NCBI GenBank assembly: GCA_944349545.1
Contig: CALVNG010000017.1
Coordinates: 1-35,999, forward strand
DNA: 35,999 nt
Reading direction: 5' to 3'
From: an uncultured Eubacteriales bacterium
GTDB taxonomy: Bacteria > Bacillota > Clostridia > Christensenellales > Aristaeellaceae
In this document: positions 15,411 to 23,079 of the stretch, one piece after another
How positions within the stretch are numbered: the stretch's first letter is position 1
Layout: each line of letters begins with the position of its first letter
Notes under the pieces: model-generated
Told to the model about the DNA's origin: nothing
What the model saw: the letters and a program-made list of their open reading frames with translations, nothing else
Database searches by the model: none
Translations under genes and position numbers: made by a program

Positions 15411-15775
15411 AGCTCAAATTCGGAATCTATTTTTGCGACGACGAGGGAGAAAAGTTCTTTGGGGAAGGCCCGTACCAGCTGCTGCGCGGCATCGACGAGC
15501 TGGGGAGCCTGCGCGCCTCAGCCAAGCGGATGGGCATGGCCTATACCAAGGCGTTCGGCATCCTCAAGCGGGCGGAGGACGCGTTCGCGTTCCCGCTCAC
15601 CCAGCGCAGAATCGGCGGAAAAGGCGGCGGGGGAAGCATGCTGACGCCGGGGGCAAAGGAGCTGCTGATGCGCTATGAGGCCTACAAAACAAGCTGTACC
15701 CAAATGGCTGAAAGCCTATACAATACGCACTTTTCAACATTCCGGCCGGAAAAGCCTGCTCATTACCGGCGCTAA
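15407..15775 (+). CDS. ModE-type winged-helix regulator without molybdate-binding domain
   Basis: A 122-residue protein equal to the N-terminal DNA-binding half of ModE (LysR-like winged helix). Residues about 22-60 (LLRGIDELGSLRASAKRMGM, then AYTKAFGILKRAE) hold the helix-turn-helix. GKGGGGSMLTPGAKELLMRYE matches the conserved wing and linker (GGxxGGGAxLTxxGxxLLxxY). The TOBE/MopI molybdate-binding half of E. coli ModE is absent, as in many Clostridia, so how molybdate is sensed is unclear. The partner site is the ModE box at 12596-12623. The last 33 codons overlap the next gene in another frame. Confidence 0.88.
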   Translation: MKLKFGIYFCDDEGEKFFGEGPYQLLRGIDELGSLRASAKRMGMAYTKAFGILKRAEDAFAFPLTQRRIGGKGGGGSMLTPGAKELLMRYEAYKTSCTQMAESLYNTHFSTFRPEKPAHYRR

Positions 15776-16208
15776 GGGCGCGGGCAAGAGCACGCTGCTG
15801 GAGGCGCTCATCGGCGGCGCGCCTGTGCCCGGCGTGGTCAGCGAGGTGGAGCGCGGCGCGGACGGGCTCCCGGCGCGCGTGCGGCTCAGGGGGCGCGGGG
15901 GCGGCGAGGGCTGCCTGATCGGCGTGCGGGACACGGGCGCGATGCAGCCGCGCAAGGAGGCGTTGGACGCCGGGGGCGTGGCGCTGCTGCGCGCGGCCAG
16001 GCAAGCGCCGGGCGCCTGGGCCGCGGTCGACGAGATCGGCTTTCTGGAGTCATGCAGCCCGGCGTACCTGGCCGAGCTGCGTCTGCTGCTAGCGGAAAAG
16101 CGCGTGCTGGCGGCGGTCCGCAAGGACAGCACGCCTTTTTTGCGGGAGCTTTTTGCGCGAAGCGACTGCTTCGTGCTGGACCTTGACCAACTGGAGGCCC
16201 AACCATGA
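15675..16208 (+). CDS. P-loop nucleoside-triphosphatase (THEP1-like)
   Basis: A 177-residue P-loop protein. Walker A is GAKGAGKST near residue 33, followed by VSEVERGADG, RDTGAMQPRKEALDAGG and Walker B AAVDEIGFLES, in the pattern of THEP1-like nucleoside-triphosphatases. Its place between a ModE-like regulator and a cofactor nucleotidyltransferase suggests work on molybdenum handling, but no function is proven. ATG 15675, 12 nt after AAAGGAG, is the only ATG ahead of the P-loop and forces a 101-nt overlap with the regulator; a CTG at 15708 or a frameshifted fusion cannot be excluded. The stop overlaps the next start (ATGA). Confidence 0.75.
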   Translation: MRPTKQAVPKWLKAYTIRTFQHSGRKSLLITGAKGAGKSTLLEALIGGAPVPGVVSEVERGADGLPARVRLRGRGGGEGCLIGVRDTGAMQPRKEALDAGGVALLRAARQAPGAWAAVDEIGFLESCSPAYLAELRLLLAEKRVLAAVRKDSTPFLRELFARSDCFVLDLDQLEAQP

Positions 16209-16792
16209 AGATCGGCTGCGTCGTCATGGCCGCCGGGCGCGGGCGGCGCTTCGGGGGCAACAAGCTGCTTGCGCCGCTGGCAGGCGCGCCGCTGCTCGCC
16301 CATGCGCTGGGCGCGCTTCCGCGCGGGCGCCTTGCGCGCGTGGTGGCCGTGGTCAGCGACGGTGAGGTGGAGGCCCTGTGCGGCGCGTGCGGCGTCAGGG
16401 CCGTGCGCTATCCCGGCGGGCCGCAGAGCGATACCGTCCGCCTGGGCGTCGCCGAGATGACGGACATGGACGGATGCCTCTTTGTCCAGGGGGACCAGCC
16501 CCTCCTCACCGCCGGGAGCGTTGAGCGGCTGCTGGACAGCTTTGCCGCCGCGCCCGGAGCGGTGCACCGCCTGTCCTATGACGGCGTGCCGGGCAGCCCC
16601 GTCGTTTTTCCCAGACGCCTCTTTCCGGCGCTTGCCGCGCTCACCGGCGAGCGCGGCGGCATGGCGGCGGCGCGGGAAGCGGGCGCGGCCATCCGGCTGA
16701 CGCCGGCGCTTTCGGCCGTTGAAGGAATGGATGCGGACACGGAAAAAGCGTTATCCGAAATTGAAAAAATCATGGCTTCCCCAAAACCGTAA
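16205..16792 (+). CDS. MocA-like molybdenum cofactor nucleotidyltransferase
   Basis: A 195-residue MobA/MocA-family transferase. The N-terminal loop reads MAAGRGRRFGGNKLLAPLAG; KLL rather than DKGLL favours the CTP-using MocA over the GTP-using MobA. The metal-binding block is FVQGDQPLLT near residue 93. GSPVVFPRRLFPALAALTGERGG and GMDADTEKAL follow the family's GxPVxFxxxxFxxLxxLxGDxG and DIDTxED blocks. It would turn Mo-molybdopterin into the cytosine dinucleotide form used by xanthine-dehydrogenase-family enzymes, one of which is encoded 6 kb downstream. That link is inference from gene context. Confidence 0.82.
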   Translation: MKIGCVVMAAGRGRRFGGNKLLAPLAGAPLLAHALGALPRGRLARVVAVVSDGEVEALCGACGVRAVRYPGGPQSDTVRLGVAEMTDMDGCLFVQGDQPLLTAGSVERLLDSFAAAPGAVHRLSYDGVPGSPVVFPRRLFPALAALTGERGGMAAAREAGAAIRLTPALSAVEGMDADTEKALSEIEKIMASPKP

Positions 16793-16838
16793 CCCGTTGC
16801 GGCAAAACCGGTTGCGGGCAGGGGAAGCGTGATTTTTT
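16793..16838 (+). terminator. Weak hairpin followed at a distance by a T-run
   Basis: CCCG (16793-16796) with CGGG (16815-16818) and CGG/CCG inside give an imperfect stem. T7 follows only at 16832-16838. It may end the molybdenum operon poorly; a canonical terminator is not visible here. Confidence 0.3.
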
Positions 16839-16913
16839 TATGTGAAAAACTATGAAAAGCACACACCTGTTATCCTGCCAAATTGTACAAATGATAGAAA
16901 ATTCATCACGCGC

Positions 16914-16942
16914 TTGCAAGGACTGCGGGCGGGTGCTATACT
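16914..16942 (+). promoter_or_regulatory. Strong promoter of the purine catabolic operon
   Basis: TTGCAA (16914-16919), a 17-nt spacer and TATACT (16937-16942) with TGC directly before it (extended -10). The AT-rich stretch upstream contains the 8-bp palindrome TTGTACAA at 16883-16890, a possible regulator site. Transcription would start near 16949, leaving a leader of about 340 nt before ssnA. Confidence 0.8.
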
Positions 16943-16995
16943 ACAGTTGCAAGTAAGGATATGGAAACGATTGACCGCACGATTGTCTGATTTTT

Positions 16996-17088
16996 AACAG
17001 CCAGCTGTAACGGAGTGCTTCGCGCACGGGTTGGACCGACGGGACGGAAGTCCTTGCGGACTTCCAAGTTACATGGAGGCTGTTTTTT
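16996..17088 (+). ncRNA. Structured leader RNA unit 1, branched terminator-like fold
   Basis: AACAGCC (16996-17002) pairs with GGCTGTT (17078-17084), followed by T-run 17083-17088, as in an intrinsic terminator. Inside, TGTAAC (17006-17011) pairs with GTTACA (17068-17073). Within that lie two hairpins: GTGC/GCAC (17015-17018 with 17024-17027) and GGAAGTCC/GGACTTCC (17046-17053 with 17058-17065). The multibranch shape and terminal U-tract fit an attenuator or riboswitch-like leader. I cannot name a known family. Parts could instead belong to a dispersed repeat, since CTGTAACGGAGTGCTTCGCG recurs in unit 2. Confidence 0.55.
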
Positions 17089-17127
17089 CGTACGACATTT
17101 GATGCCCCAACAGGGAATGTTGGTAGC

Positions 17128-17210
17128 AGGCGGCTGTAACGGAGTGCTTCGCGCAAGGGCTGCAAGATCCCAAACCGGTGGTCTTGTTCCCGACTTCGCT
17201 ACAGCCGCTT
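17128..17210 (+). ncRNA. Structured leader RNA unit 2, related to unit 1
   Basis: AGGCGGCTGTA (17128-17138) pairs with TACAGCCGCTT (17200-17210), 11 bp with one G-U. The segment CTGTAACGGAGTGCTTCGCG, then CA, repeats 17005-17026 of unit 1 exactly. Inside, TGC/GCA forms the small hairpin seen in unit 1, then GGG (17157-17159) with CCC (17189-17191) and CAAGA (17163-17167) with TCTTG (17182-17186) form a longer arm. There is no T-run after it. GGCTGT of one unit can also pair with ACAGCC of the other, so alternative folds are possible. Confidence 0.5.
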
Positions 17211-17288
17211 ACGCGTCTGGCACGGCAGCGGGAGCATTCCGACATAAGCATACCCATCACAAACGACGGAGCGAAAAGGAGAATGCAC

Positions 17289-18626
17289 ATGTATCTGCTG
17301 GGAAACGGACGCCTTGTCACCCGCGACGCACACAACCCCTTCCTGGAAAACGGCTGCGTGGCCATTGAGGGCAACCTGATCGCCGAGGTGGGCCAGACGC
17401 AGGCACTGCGCGCCAAATACCCCGACGCGCCCTTCATGGACGCCAGGGGCGGCGTGATCATGCCGGGCTTCATCAATGCGCACAACCATATCTACTCCGC
17501 CTTTGCGCGCGGCCTGACCATCCGCGGCAACAATCCCTCCAACTTCCTGGAGGTGCTGGATCAGCAGTGGTGGACCATCGACCGCCATCTTCTGCTGAAG
17601 GATTCAAAAGCCAGCGCCGACGCGACCTACCTGGACTGCATCGAAAACGGCGTGACGACCGTCTTTGACCACCACGCCAGCTACGGCGAAATCGAAGGAA
17701 GCCTGTTCGCGCTGGCCGAAAGCGCGAAGCGCTTCGGCGTGCGCACCAATCTGTGCTACGAGATCAGCGACCGCGACGGCGCGGAGAAGATGCGCGCCGC
17801 CGTGAAGGAAAACGTCGATTTCATCCGCTATGCGCAGCGGGACGATACCGATATGCTCAAGGGCATGATGGGCATGCACGCGCCCTTCACCCTCTCCAAC
17901 GAGACGCTGGAATACTGCGCCGCCGAGAAGCCCGAGGGGGCCGGATACCACATCCACGTGGCCGAGGGCATCGACGACCTCTACGACAGCCTGACCAAGT
18001 ACAACAAGCGCCTGATGTTCCGCCTGCACGACATGGGCATTCTGGGCGAAAAGACCATCTGCGGCCACTGCATCTACATCAACGAGGCCGAGATGGACCT
18101 GCTCAGGAGCACGGACACGATGGTCGTGCACAACCCCGAAAGCAACATGGGCAACGCCGTGGGCTGCCCGCCGGTGCTCAAGATGTTTGAAAAGGGCATT
18201 CTCATCGGCCTGGGCACCGACGGCTACACCAACGACATGCTGGAGAGCTACAAGGTCGCCAACATCCTGCACAAGCACAACGCCTGCAAGCCCAACGTGG
18301 CCTGGGGCGAGATCCCCGCCATGCTCTTTGACCACAACCGCCACATGGCCGCGCGCTTCTTTGAAAAGCCCGTGGGCGTGCTTGCTCCCGGCGCGTATGC
18401 CGACGTGATCGTGCTGGACTATGTGCCGCTGACCCCCATGACGGCGCAGAACGTGAACAGCCACCTCCTCTTCGGCTGCAACGGCCACAACGTCGTCACC
18501 ACCATCATCAACGGTGTGGTCAGGATGAAGGACCGCGAACTTGTGGATATCGACAAGGAGGCCGTGCTCGCGCATTGCCGCGAGGAAGCCGCCGACCTGT
18601 GGCAGCGCATCAACGCGGGCCGCTGA
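17289..18626 (+). CDS. ssnA: SsnA-family amidohydrolase (purine catabolic operon)
   Basis: A 445-residue amidohydrolase. Metal ligands are visible in FINAHNHIYSAF (H65, H67), GYHIHVAEG, ICGHCIYIN and IGLGTDGYTND. The family is related to guanine deaminase and chlorohydrolases. SsnA belongs to the anaerobic purine/urate degradation gene set together with ygfK, xdhD, ygeX and ygeY found downstream here, where it is thought to hydrolyse a ring or amino group of an intermediate. ATG 17289 lies 7 nt after AAGGAG; ATG 17283 in the same frame is too close to that site. It is the first gene of the operon and follows the long structured leader. Confidence 0.92.
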   Translation: MYLLGNGRLVTRDAHNPFLENGCVAIEGNLIAEVGQTQALRAKYPDAPFMDARGGVIMPGFINAHNHIYSAFARGLTIRGNNPSNFLEVLDQQWWTIDRHLLLKDSKASADATYLDCIENGVTTVFDHHASYGEIEGSLFALAESAKRFGVRTNLCYEISDRDGAEKMRAAVKENVDFIRYAQRDDTDMLKGMMGMHAPFTLSNETLEYCAAEKPEGAGYHIHVAEGIDDLYDSLTKYNKRLMFRLHDMGILGEKTICGHCIYINEAEMDLLRSTDTMVVHNPESNMGNAVGCPPVLKMFEKGILIGLGTDGYTNDMLESYKVANILHKHNACKPNVAWGEIPAMLFDHNRHMAARFFEKPVGVLAPGAYADVIVLDYVPLTPMTAQNVNSHLLFGCNGHNVVTTIINGVVRMKDRELVDIDKEAVLAHCREEAADLWQRINAGR

Positions 18627-18642
18627 AACCGGAAACCATGCG

Positions 18643-18675
18643 GCCGGCGGGGACCTGGGAACCCTCCCCGTCGGC
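18643..18675 (+). other. Intercistronic hairpin between ssnA and ygfK
   Basis: GCCGGCGGGGA (18643-18653) pairs with TCCCCGTCGGC (18665-18675) over 11 bp with one G-U. No T-run follows, so it is more likely an mRNA-stability element than a terminator. Confidence 0.55.
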
Positions 18676-18716
18676 GCGCCATTGCATGTATCAACAATAG
18701 CACAGGAGGGGTTTTT

Positions 18717-21692
18717 ATGAGCGACATCATGCGTCCCATTCCCTTTGCCGACCTGATGAACTGGGTGCTGGAGGAATACCGCACGCAGGGCACCATCTTC
18801 GGCGTGGGCGATCTCTACCGCCACGAGAGCGGCAAGACGCTCCCCATCTTCACCGAGCGGGTGGAAACGCCCTTCGGCCCGGCCGCCGGTCCGCATACGC
18901 AGCTCGCGCAGAACCTGATCGCGGCCTATGTGGGCGGCAGCCGCTTCTTTGAGGTCAAGACCGTGCAGATCATCGACGGCGAGGACCTGCCCGTCTCCAA
19001 GCCCTGCATCCGGGCCGAGGACGAGTGTTACAACGTGGAATGGAGCACGGAGCTGCGCGTGCCGCAGGCGTACGAGGAATACGTCAAGGCGTGGTTCGCC
19101 ATTAAGCTGCTTTCCAAGTCCATGGGCTTTGGCTCGCCCGACGGCTTTGTGTTCAACATGAGCGTGGGTTACGACCTCGCGGGCATCCAGAGCGAAAAGG
19201 TGGACCGCTACATCGAGGGCATGAAGGACGCCTCCGGGAGCGCCGTCTGGGCCGAGTGCCGCGCGTGGGCCCGGGAGAACCTCAGCCGCCTGCCCGGCAT
19301 CGACGAAGCATACATCGACGGCATCAATCCGCACATCTGCACCTCGATCACCCTGTCCACGCTGCACGGCTGCCCGCCGGACGAGATCGAGCGGATCGCC
19401 ACCTACCTCATCACCGTCAAGAAGCTCAACACCTACATCAAATGCAATCCCACGCTGCTGGGCTACGAGTTCGCGCGCAGCACGCTGGATGGCATGGGCT
19501 ACGACTACATCGTCTTTGACGACCATCACTTCAAGGCCGACCTGCAGTTCTCCGACGCGATCCCGATGTTCCGCCGCCTGATGGCGCTGTGCGAGGAAAA
19601 CGGCGTGGAGTTCGGCGTGAAGCTGACCAACACCTTCCCAGTCACCATCGCGGCGGGCGAGCTGCCGGGCGAGGAGATGTACATGAGCGGCAAGAGCCTC
19701 TATCCGCTGTCCATCTCGCTGGCCGAGCGGGTGGAGAAGGCGTTTGACGGAAAGCTCCGCGTATCCTATTCCGGCGGCGCGGACCAGTACAACATCGCCG
19801 ACATCTTCGCCTGCGGCGTGTGGCCCATCACCATGGCGACCACGCTCCTCAAGCCCGGCGGATACAACCGCCTCCGGCCCATCGCCGACATCCTCGGCGC
19901 CATGCCGTACCGGCCCTTTGAGGGCGTGGACGTGGAGGCATTGAGCGCCCTGGCCGCCAGGGCCCGCACGGACGTGCATCACCTCAAGCCCGTCAAGCCC
20001 CTGCCCAGCCGCAAGATGAAAAAGGACGTGCCCCTCATCGACTGCTTCACCGCACCCTGCGCCGAGCAGTGCCCCATCCATCAGGACATCCCCGAATACC
20101 TCAGGCTGGTGGGCGATGGCCGCTATGCGGACGCGCTGGAGGTGATCTGCGCCAAAAACCCGCTGCCCTTCATCACCGGCACCATCTGCAGCCACACCTG
20201 CATGTCCAAGTGCACGCGCAACTTCTATGAGGAATCGGTGCACATCCGCGCCGCGAAGCTCGCGGCGGCCGAGGGCGGCTTTGACGCCTTTGTGCGCACC
20301 CTCAGGCCCGGCGCGCCCTGCGGCGCCAGGGTGGCCGTGATCGGCGGCGGCCCCGCGGGCATGGCGGCGGCGTATTTCCTTTCGCGCGGCGGGGCGAAGG
20401 TCACGCTCTTTGAAAAGCGGGACGCGCTGGGCGGCATCGTCCGGCACGTCATCCCGGCCTTCCGCATCAGCGATGAGGCCATCGACAAGGACGCCTCCAT
20501 GCTGGAGAAGCTGGGCGTGGAGGTCCGGCTGAACACGGAGGTCGCGGATGCCCGCGCGCTGCTTGAGAAGGGCTACACCCACGTCGTCATCGCCAACGGC
20601 GCGTGGGAGCACGGCGCGCTCCATCTGGAGGGCGGCGAGGCCCTCAACGTGATCGAATTCCTGGAGAAGCAGAAAAACGCGCCCGAAACCCTTTCCCTGG
20701 GCAAAAACGTCGTCGTCATCGGCGGCGGCAACACCGCCATGGACGCGGCCCGCGCCGCCCGGCGCGCGCAGGGCGTGGAGCATGTGCGCCTGGTCTACCG
20801 CCGCAATCGCCGCTATATGCCCGCCGACGCCGAGGAGCTGGAGCTGGCCATGGCTGACGGTGTCGAATTCTGCGAGCTGATGGCTCCCAAGGCGTTGCAT
20901 GACGGCATGCTGACCTGCGAGGTGATGGAGCTGGGCGCGCCCGACGCCTCCGGCCGCCGCAGCCCGCAGCCCACGGGCCGCACGCGGGACGTTCCCGCCG
21001 ATACCGTCATCGCCGCCATCGGCGAGAAGGCGGACGCGGACTATTTCCGCAACAACGGCGTCGCCCTGGATGAACGCGGCCGCGCCGTGACGGACGGGGC
21101 GTGCAAGTCCAACGGCATCTACGTGCTGGGCGACGCGCGCCGCGGCCCCGCCACCGTGGTGGAGGCCATCGCGGACGCTGCCGCCGCCGCGCGCGACATC
21201 CTGAGCGCGCCGGAGGCCGGGCGCACCGCGCTCAGGCTCGCGCCCGCGGCCCTCAAGGTCCGCCGCTCCGCGCTCAGGGGCGCCGGAAGCCCCGGGGAGG
21301 AGGCCGCCCGCTGCCTCGGCTGCGAAACCGTCTGCGAGAACTGCGTGGACGTATGCCCCAACCGCGCCAACATCGCCGTCAGGGTGCCGGGGCTTGAGAA
21401 GGAGCAGGTCATCCACGTGGACAAGATGTGCAACGAGTGCGGCAACTGCGCCGTGTTCTGCCCCTACATCAGCGCCCCCTACAAGGACAAGTTCACCCTC
21501 TTTGGCTCGGCCGGAGACATGGCCGATTCCACCAACGCGGGCTTCTGCGTGCTGGACGCCGGCGCGCAGCGCGTGAAGGTGCGCCTGGGCGGCGAGGAAT
21601 ACGAAACGGAGCTTGCCTCCGACACCCGCACCGACGCCTCCATCCGGGCGCTGATGCAGGCGGTCATCCGCGATTACGCCTACTGCCTCTGA
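18717..21692 (+). CDS. ygfK: YgfK-type multidomain flavin/iron-sulfur oxidoreductase (putative selenate reductase subunit)
   Basis: A 991-residue protein. Residues about 1-430 form a dihydroorotate-dehydrogenase-like barrel (ending in YSGGADQYNIADIFACGVWP). Residues about 440-510 carry Cys clusters as in GltD (CFTAPCAEQCPIHQD, CSHTCMSKC). FAD binding follows at about 539 (VAVIGGGPAGMAAAYFLSRG) and NAD(P)H binding at about 664 (VVVIGGGNTAMDAARAARRA). Two C-terminal 4Fe-4S motifs lie at about 865 and 905 (CENCVDVCP, CNECGNCAVFCP). The name 'selenate reductase' is historical; in urate-degrading clusters it is a redox partner that likely reduces a purine intermediate or accepts xanthine dehydrogenase electrons. 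AGGAGGGG precedes ATG 18717. Confidence 0.93.
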   Translation: MSDIMRPIPFADLMNWVLEEYRTQGTIFGVGDLYRHESGKTLPIFTERVETPFGPAAGPHTQLAQNLIAAYVGGSRFFEVKTVQIIDGEDLPVSKPCIRAEDECYNVEWSTELRVPQAYEEYVKAWFAIKLLSKSMGFGSPDGFVFNMSVGYDLAGIQSEKVDRYIEGMKDASGSAVWAECRAWARENLSRLPGIDEAYIDGINPHICTSITLSTLHGCPPDEIERIATYLITVKKLNTYIKCNPTLLGYEFARSTLDGMGYDYIVFDDHHFKADLQFSDAIPMFRRLMALCEENGVEFGVKLTNTFPVTIAAGELPGEEMYMSGKSLYPLSISLAERVEKAFDGKLRVSYSGGADQYNIADIFACGVWPITMATTLLKPGGYNRLRPIADILGAMPYRPFEGVDVEALSALAARARTDVHHLKPVKPLPSRKMKKDVPLIDCFTAPCAEQCPIHQDIPEYLRLVGDGRYADALEVICAKNPLPFITGTICSHTCMSKCTRNFYEESVHIRAAKLAAAEGGFDAFVRTLRPGAPCGARVAVIGGGPAGMAAAYFLSRGGAKVTLFEKRDALGGIVRHVIPAFRISDEAIDKDASMLEKLGVEVRLNTEVADARALLEKGYTHVVIANGAWEHGALHLEGGEALNVIEFLEKQKNAPETLSLGKNVVVIGGGNTAMDAARAARRAQGVEHVRLVYRRNRRYMPADAEELELAMADGVEFCELMAPKALHDGMLTCEVMELGAPDASGRRSPQPTGRTRDVPADTVIAAIGEKADADYFRNNGVALDERGRAVTDGACKSNGIYVLGDARRGPATVVEAIADAAAAARDILSAPEAGRTALRLAPAALKVRRSALRGAGSPGEEAARCLGCETVCENCVDVCPNRANIAVRVPGLEKEQVIHVDKMCNECGNCAVFCPYISAPYKDKFTLFGSAGDMADSTNAGFCVLDAGAQRVKVRLGGEEYETELASDTRTDASIRALMQAVIRDYAYCL

Positions 21693-21710
21693 TTGCGGGA
21701 GGTGAGCGCC

Positions 21711-23069
21711 ATGACCATCATCCAACACGGAACGCTCGTCCTGCCGGACGGCCTTATGCAGGGCGACATCGCGTTTGAAAACGGCGTAATCACCCGCATC
21801 GCGCCCGCCATCGAGGCGGGCGCGGGCGACGCGGTGTGCGAGGCGGCGGGTTGCCTGGTCTTTCCCGGCTTCATCGACGCCCATACGCACCTGGACATGG
21901 ACAGCGGCACGACCGTCACCGCCGACGACTTCGCCAGCGGCTCCCGCGCCGCGGCGTGCGGCGGCACGACCACGCTGGTGGACTTCGCCACGCAGGAGCG
22001 GGGCGGCACGCTCAGGGACGCGCTGGACGCCTGGCACCGCAAGGCCGAGGGAAAATGCGCGTGCAACTACGCCTTTCACATGGCCGTGACCGACTGGAAC
22101 GAGCAGACGCGCGCCGAGCTCCCGCAGATGTTCGAGCGGGGCGTCACGTCCTTCAAGGCCTACTACGCCTATGACAACCTGCGCCTGGACGACGCGCAGA
22201 TGTACGACCTGCTTTCGGCCCTCCGTCCCTTCGGCGGGGTCCTGGGCGTGCACTGCGAGAACGGCACGCTGGTCAACCGGCTCCAGCGGGAGCAGCTTGA
22301 AAAGGGCGTCATCGGCCCGGCGGGGCATCCCGCCTCGCGCCCGCCTGTGGTGGAGGCGGAGGCCATCCGCCGCCTGTGCGCCGTGGCGAAGCTGGCGGAC
22401 AGCCCGGTCCACATCGTCCATCTCTCCAGCGCCGAGGGGCTGGAGGAGGTGCGCCGCGCCCGCGCGGCCGGGCAGAAGGTCTGGGCCGAAACCTGCCCGC
22501 AGTACCTCCTGCTGGACGAATCGCGCTACCACTTGGAGGGCTTCGAAGGGGCCAAATACGTCATGAGTCCGCCGCTTCGCTCTCCCGCCGACCGGGAGGC
22601 GCTGCGCGCGGCGGTCCTGGACGGGGAGATCGATACCATCTCCACCGACCATTGCAGCTACCGCTTCAGCGACCAGAAGACGCTGGGCAGGGACGACTTC
22701 ACCAAAATTCCCAACGGTGCGCCCGGCATCGAGCACCGCCCGGCGCTCATCTACACCAGCTTTGTGGCGTCTGGCCTGATGACCGCGGCGCAGATGAGCC
22801 GCCTTCTGAGCGAAAACCCCGCGAAGCTGTTTGGGATGTGGCCCCGCAAGGGGCAGCTTGCCCAGGGCGCGGACGCGGACATGACCGTGTGGGACCCGCG
22901 GGCGCGCTGGGTCATTCGCGCCGAGGCGCAGCATCAGAACGTGGATTATACGCCCTACGAAGGCTTTGAGGCGGCGGGACGCGCCCGGGCCGTCTATGTG
23001 GGCGGGCAACTGGCGGCAAAGGACGGTGAACCCTCGGGCGCGAGCGCCGGACGGTATGTAAAGCGATAA
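21711..23069 (+). CDS. hydA: Dihydropyrimidinase/D-hydantoinase-like cyclic amidohydrolase
   Basis: A 452-residue binuclear metal amidohydrolase. Metal ligands are H58 and H60 in FIDAHTHLDMD, the carboxylated Lys in FKAYYAYD (K149), HCEN, the His in VHIVHLSS and STDHC. C-terminal KLFGMWPRKGQLAQGADADM is the typical closing block. It opens cyclic ureides (dihydropyrimidines, hydantoins), here probably a ring left after reduction of a purine. GGGAGGTGA sits 5 nt before ATG 21711, which is preferred to a non-ATG start at 21693. The gap to the next gene is 10 nt. Confidence 0.93.
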   Translation: MTIIQHGTLVLPDGLMQGDIAFENGVITRIAPAIEAGAGDAVCEAAGCLVFPGFIDAHTHLDMDSGTTVTADDFASGSRAAACGGTTTLVDFATQERGGTLRDALDAWHRKAEGKCACNYAFHMAVTDWNEQTRAELPQMFERGVTSFKAYYAYDNLRLDDAQMYDLLSALRPFGGVLGVHCENGTLVNRLQREQLEKGVIGPAGHPASRPPVVEAEAIRRLCAVAKLADSPVHIVHLSSAEGLEEVRRARAAGQKVWAETCPQYLLLDESRYHLEGFEGAKYVMSPPLRSPADREALRAAVLDGEIDTISTDHCSYRFSDQKTLGRDDFTKIPNGAPGIEHRPALIYTSFVASGLMTAAQMSRLLSENPAKLFGMWPRKGQLAQGADADMTVWDPRARWVIRAEAQHQNVDYTPYEGFEAAGRARAVYVGGQLAAKDGEPSGASAGRYVKR

Positions 23070-23079
23070 GGAGGCTGGC

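Noticed and set aside
16941-17165. A 74-codon frame on the - strand with a repeated QP-REALRYS peptide
   Set aside because: The peptide repeat follows from the duplicated leader segment. The frame runs antisense across the promoter and structured leader and lacks a ribosome binding site.
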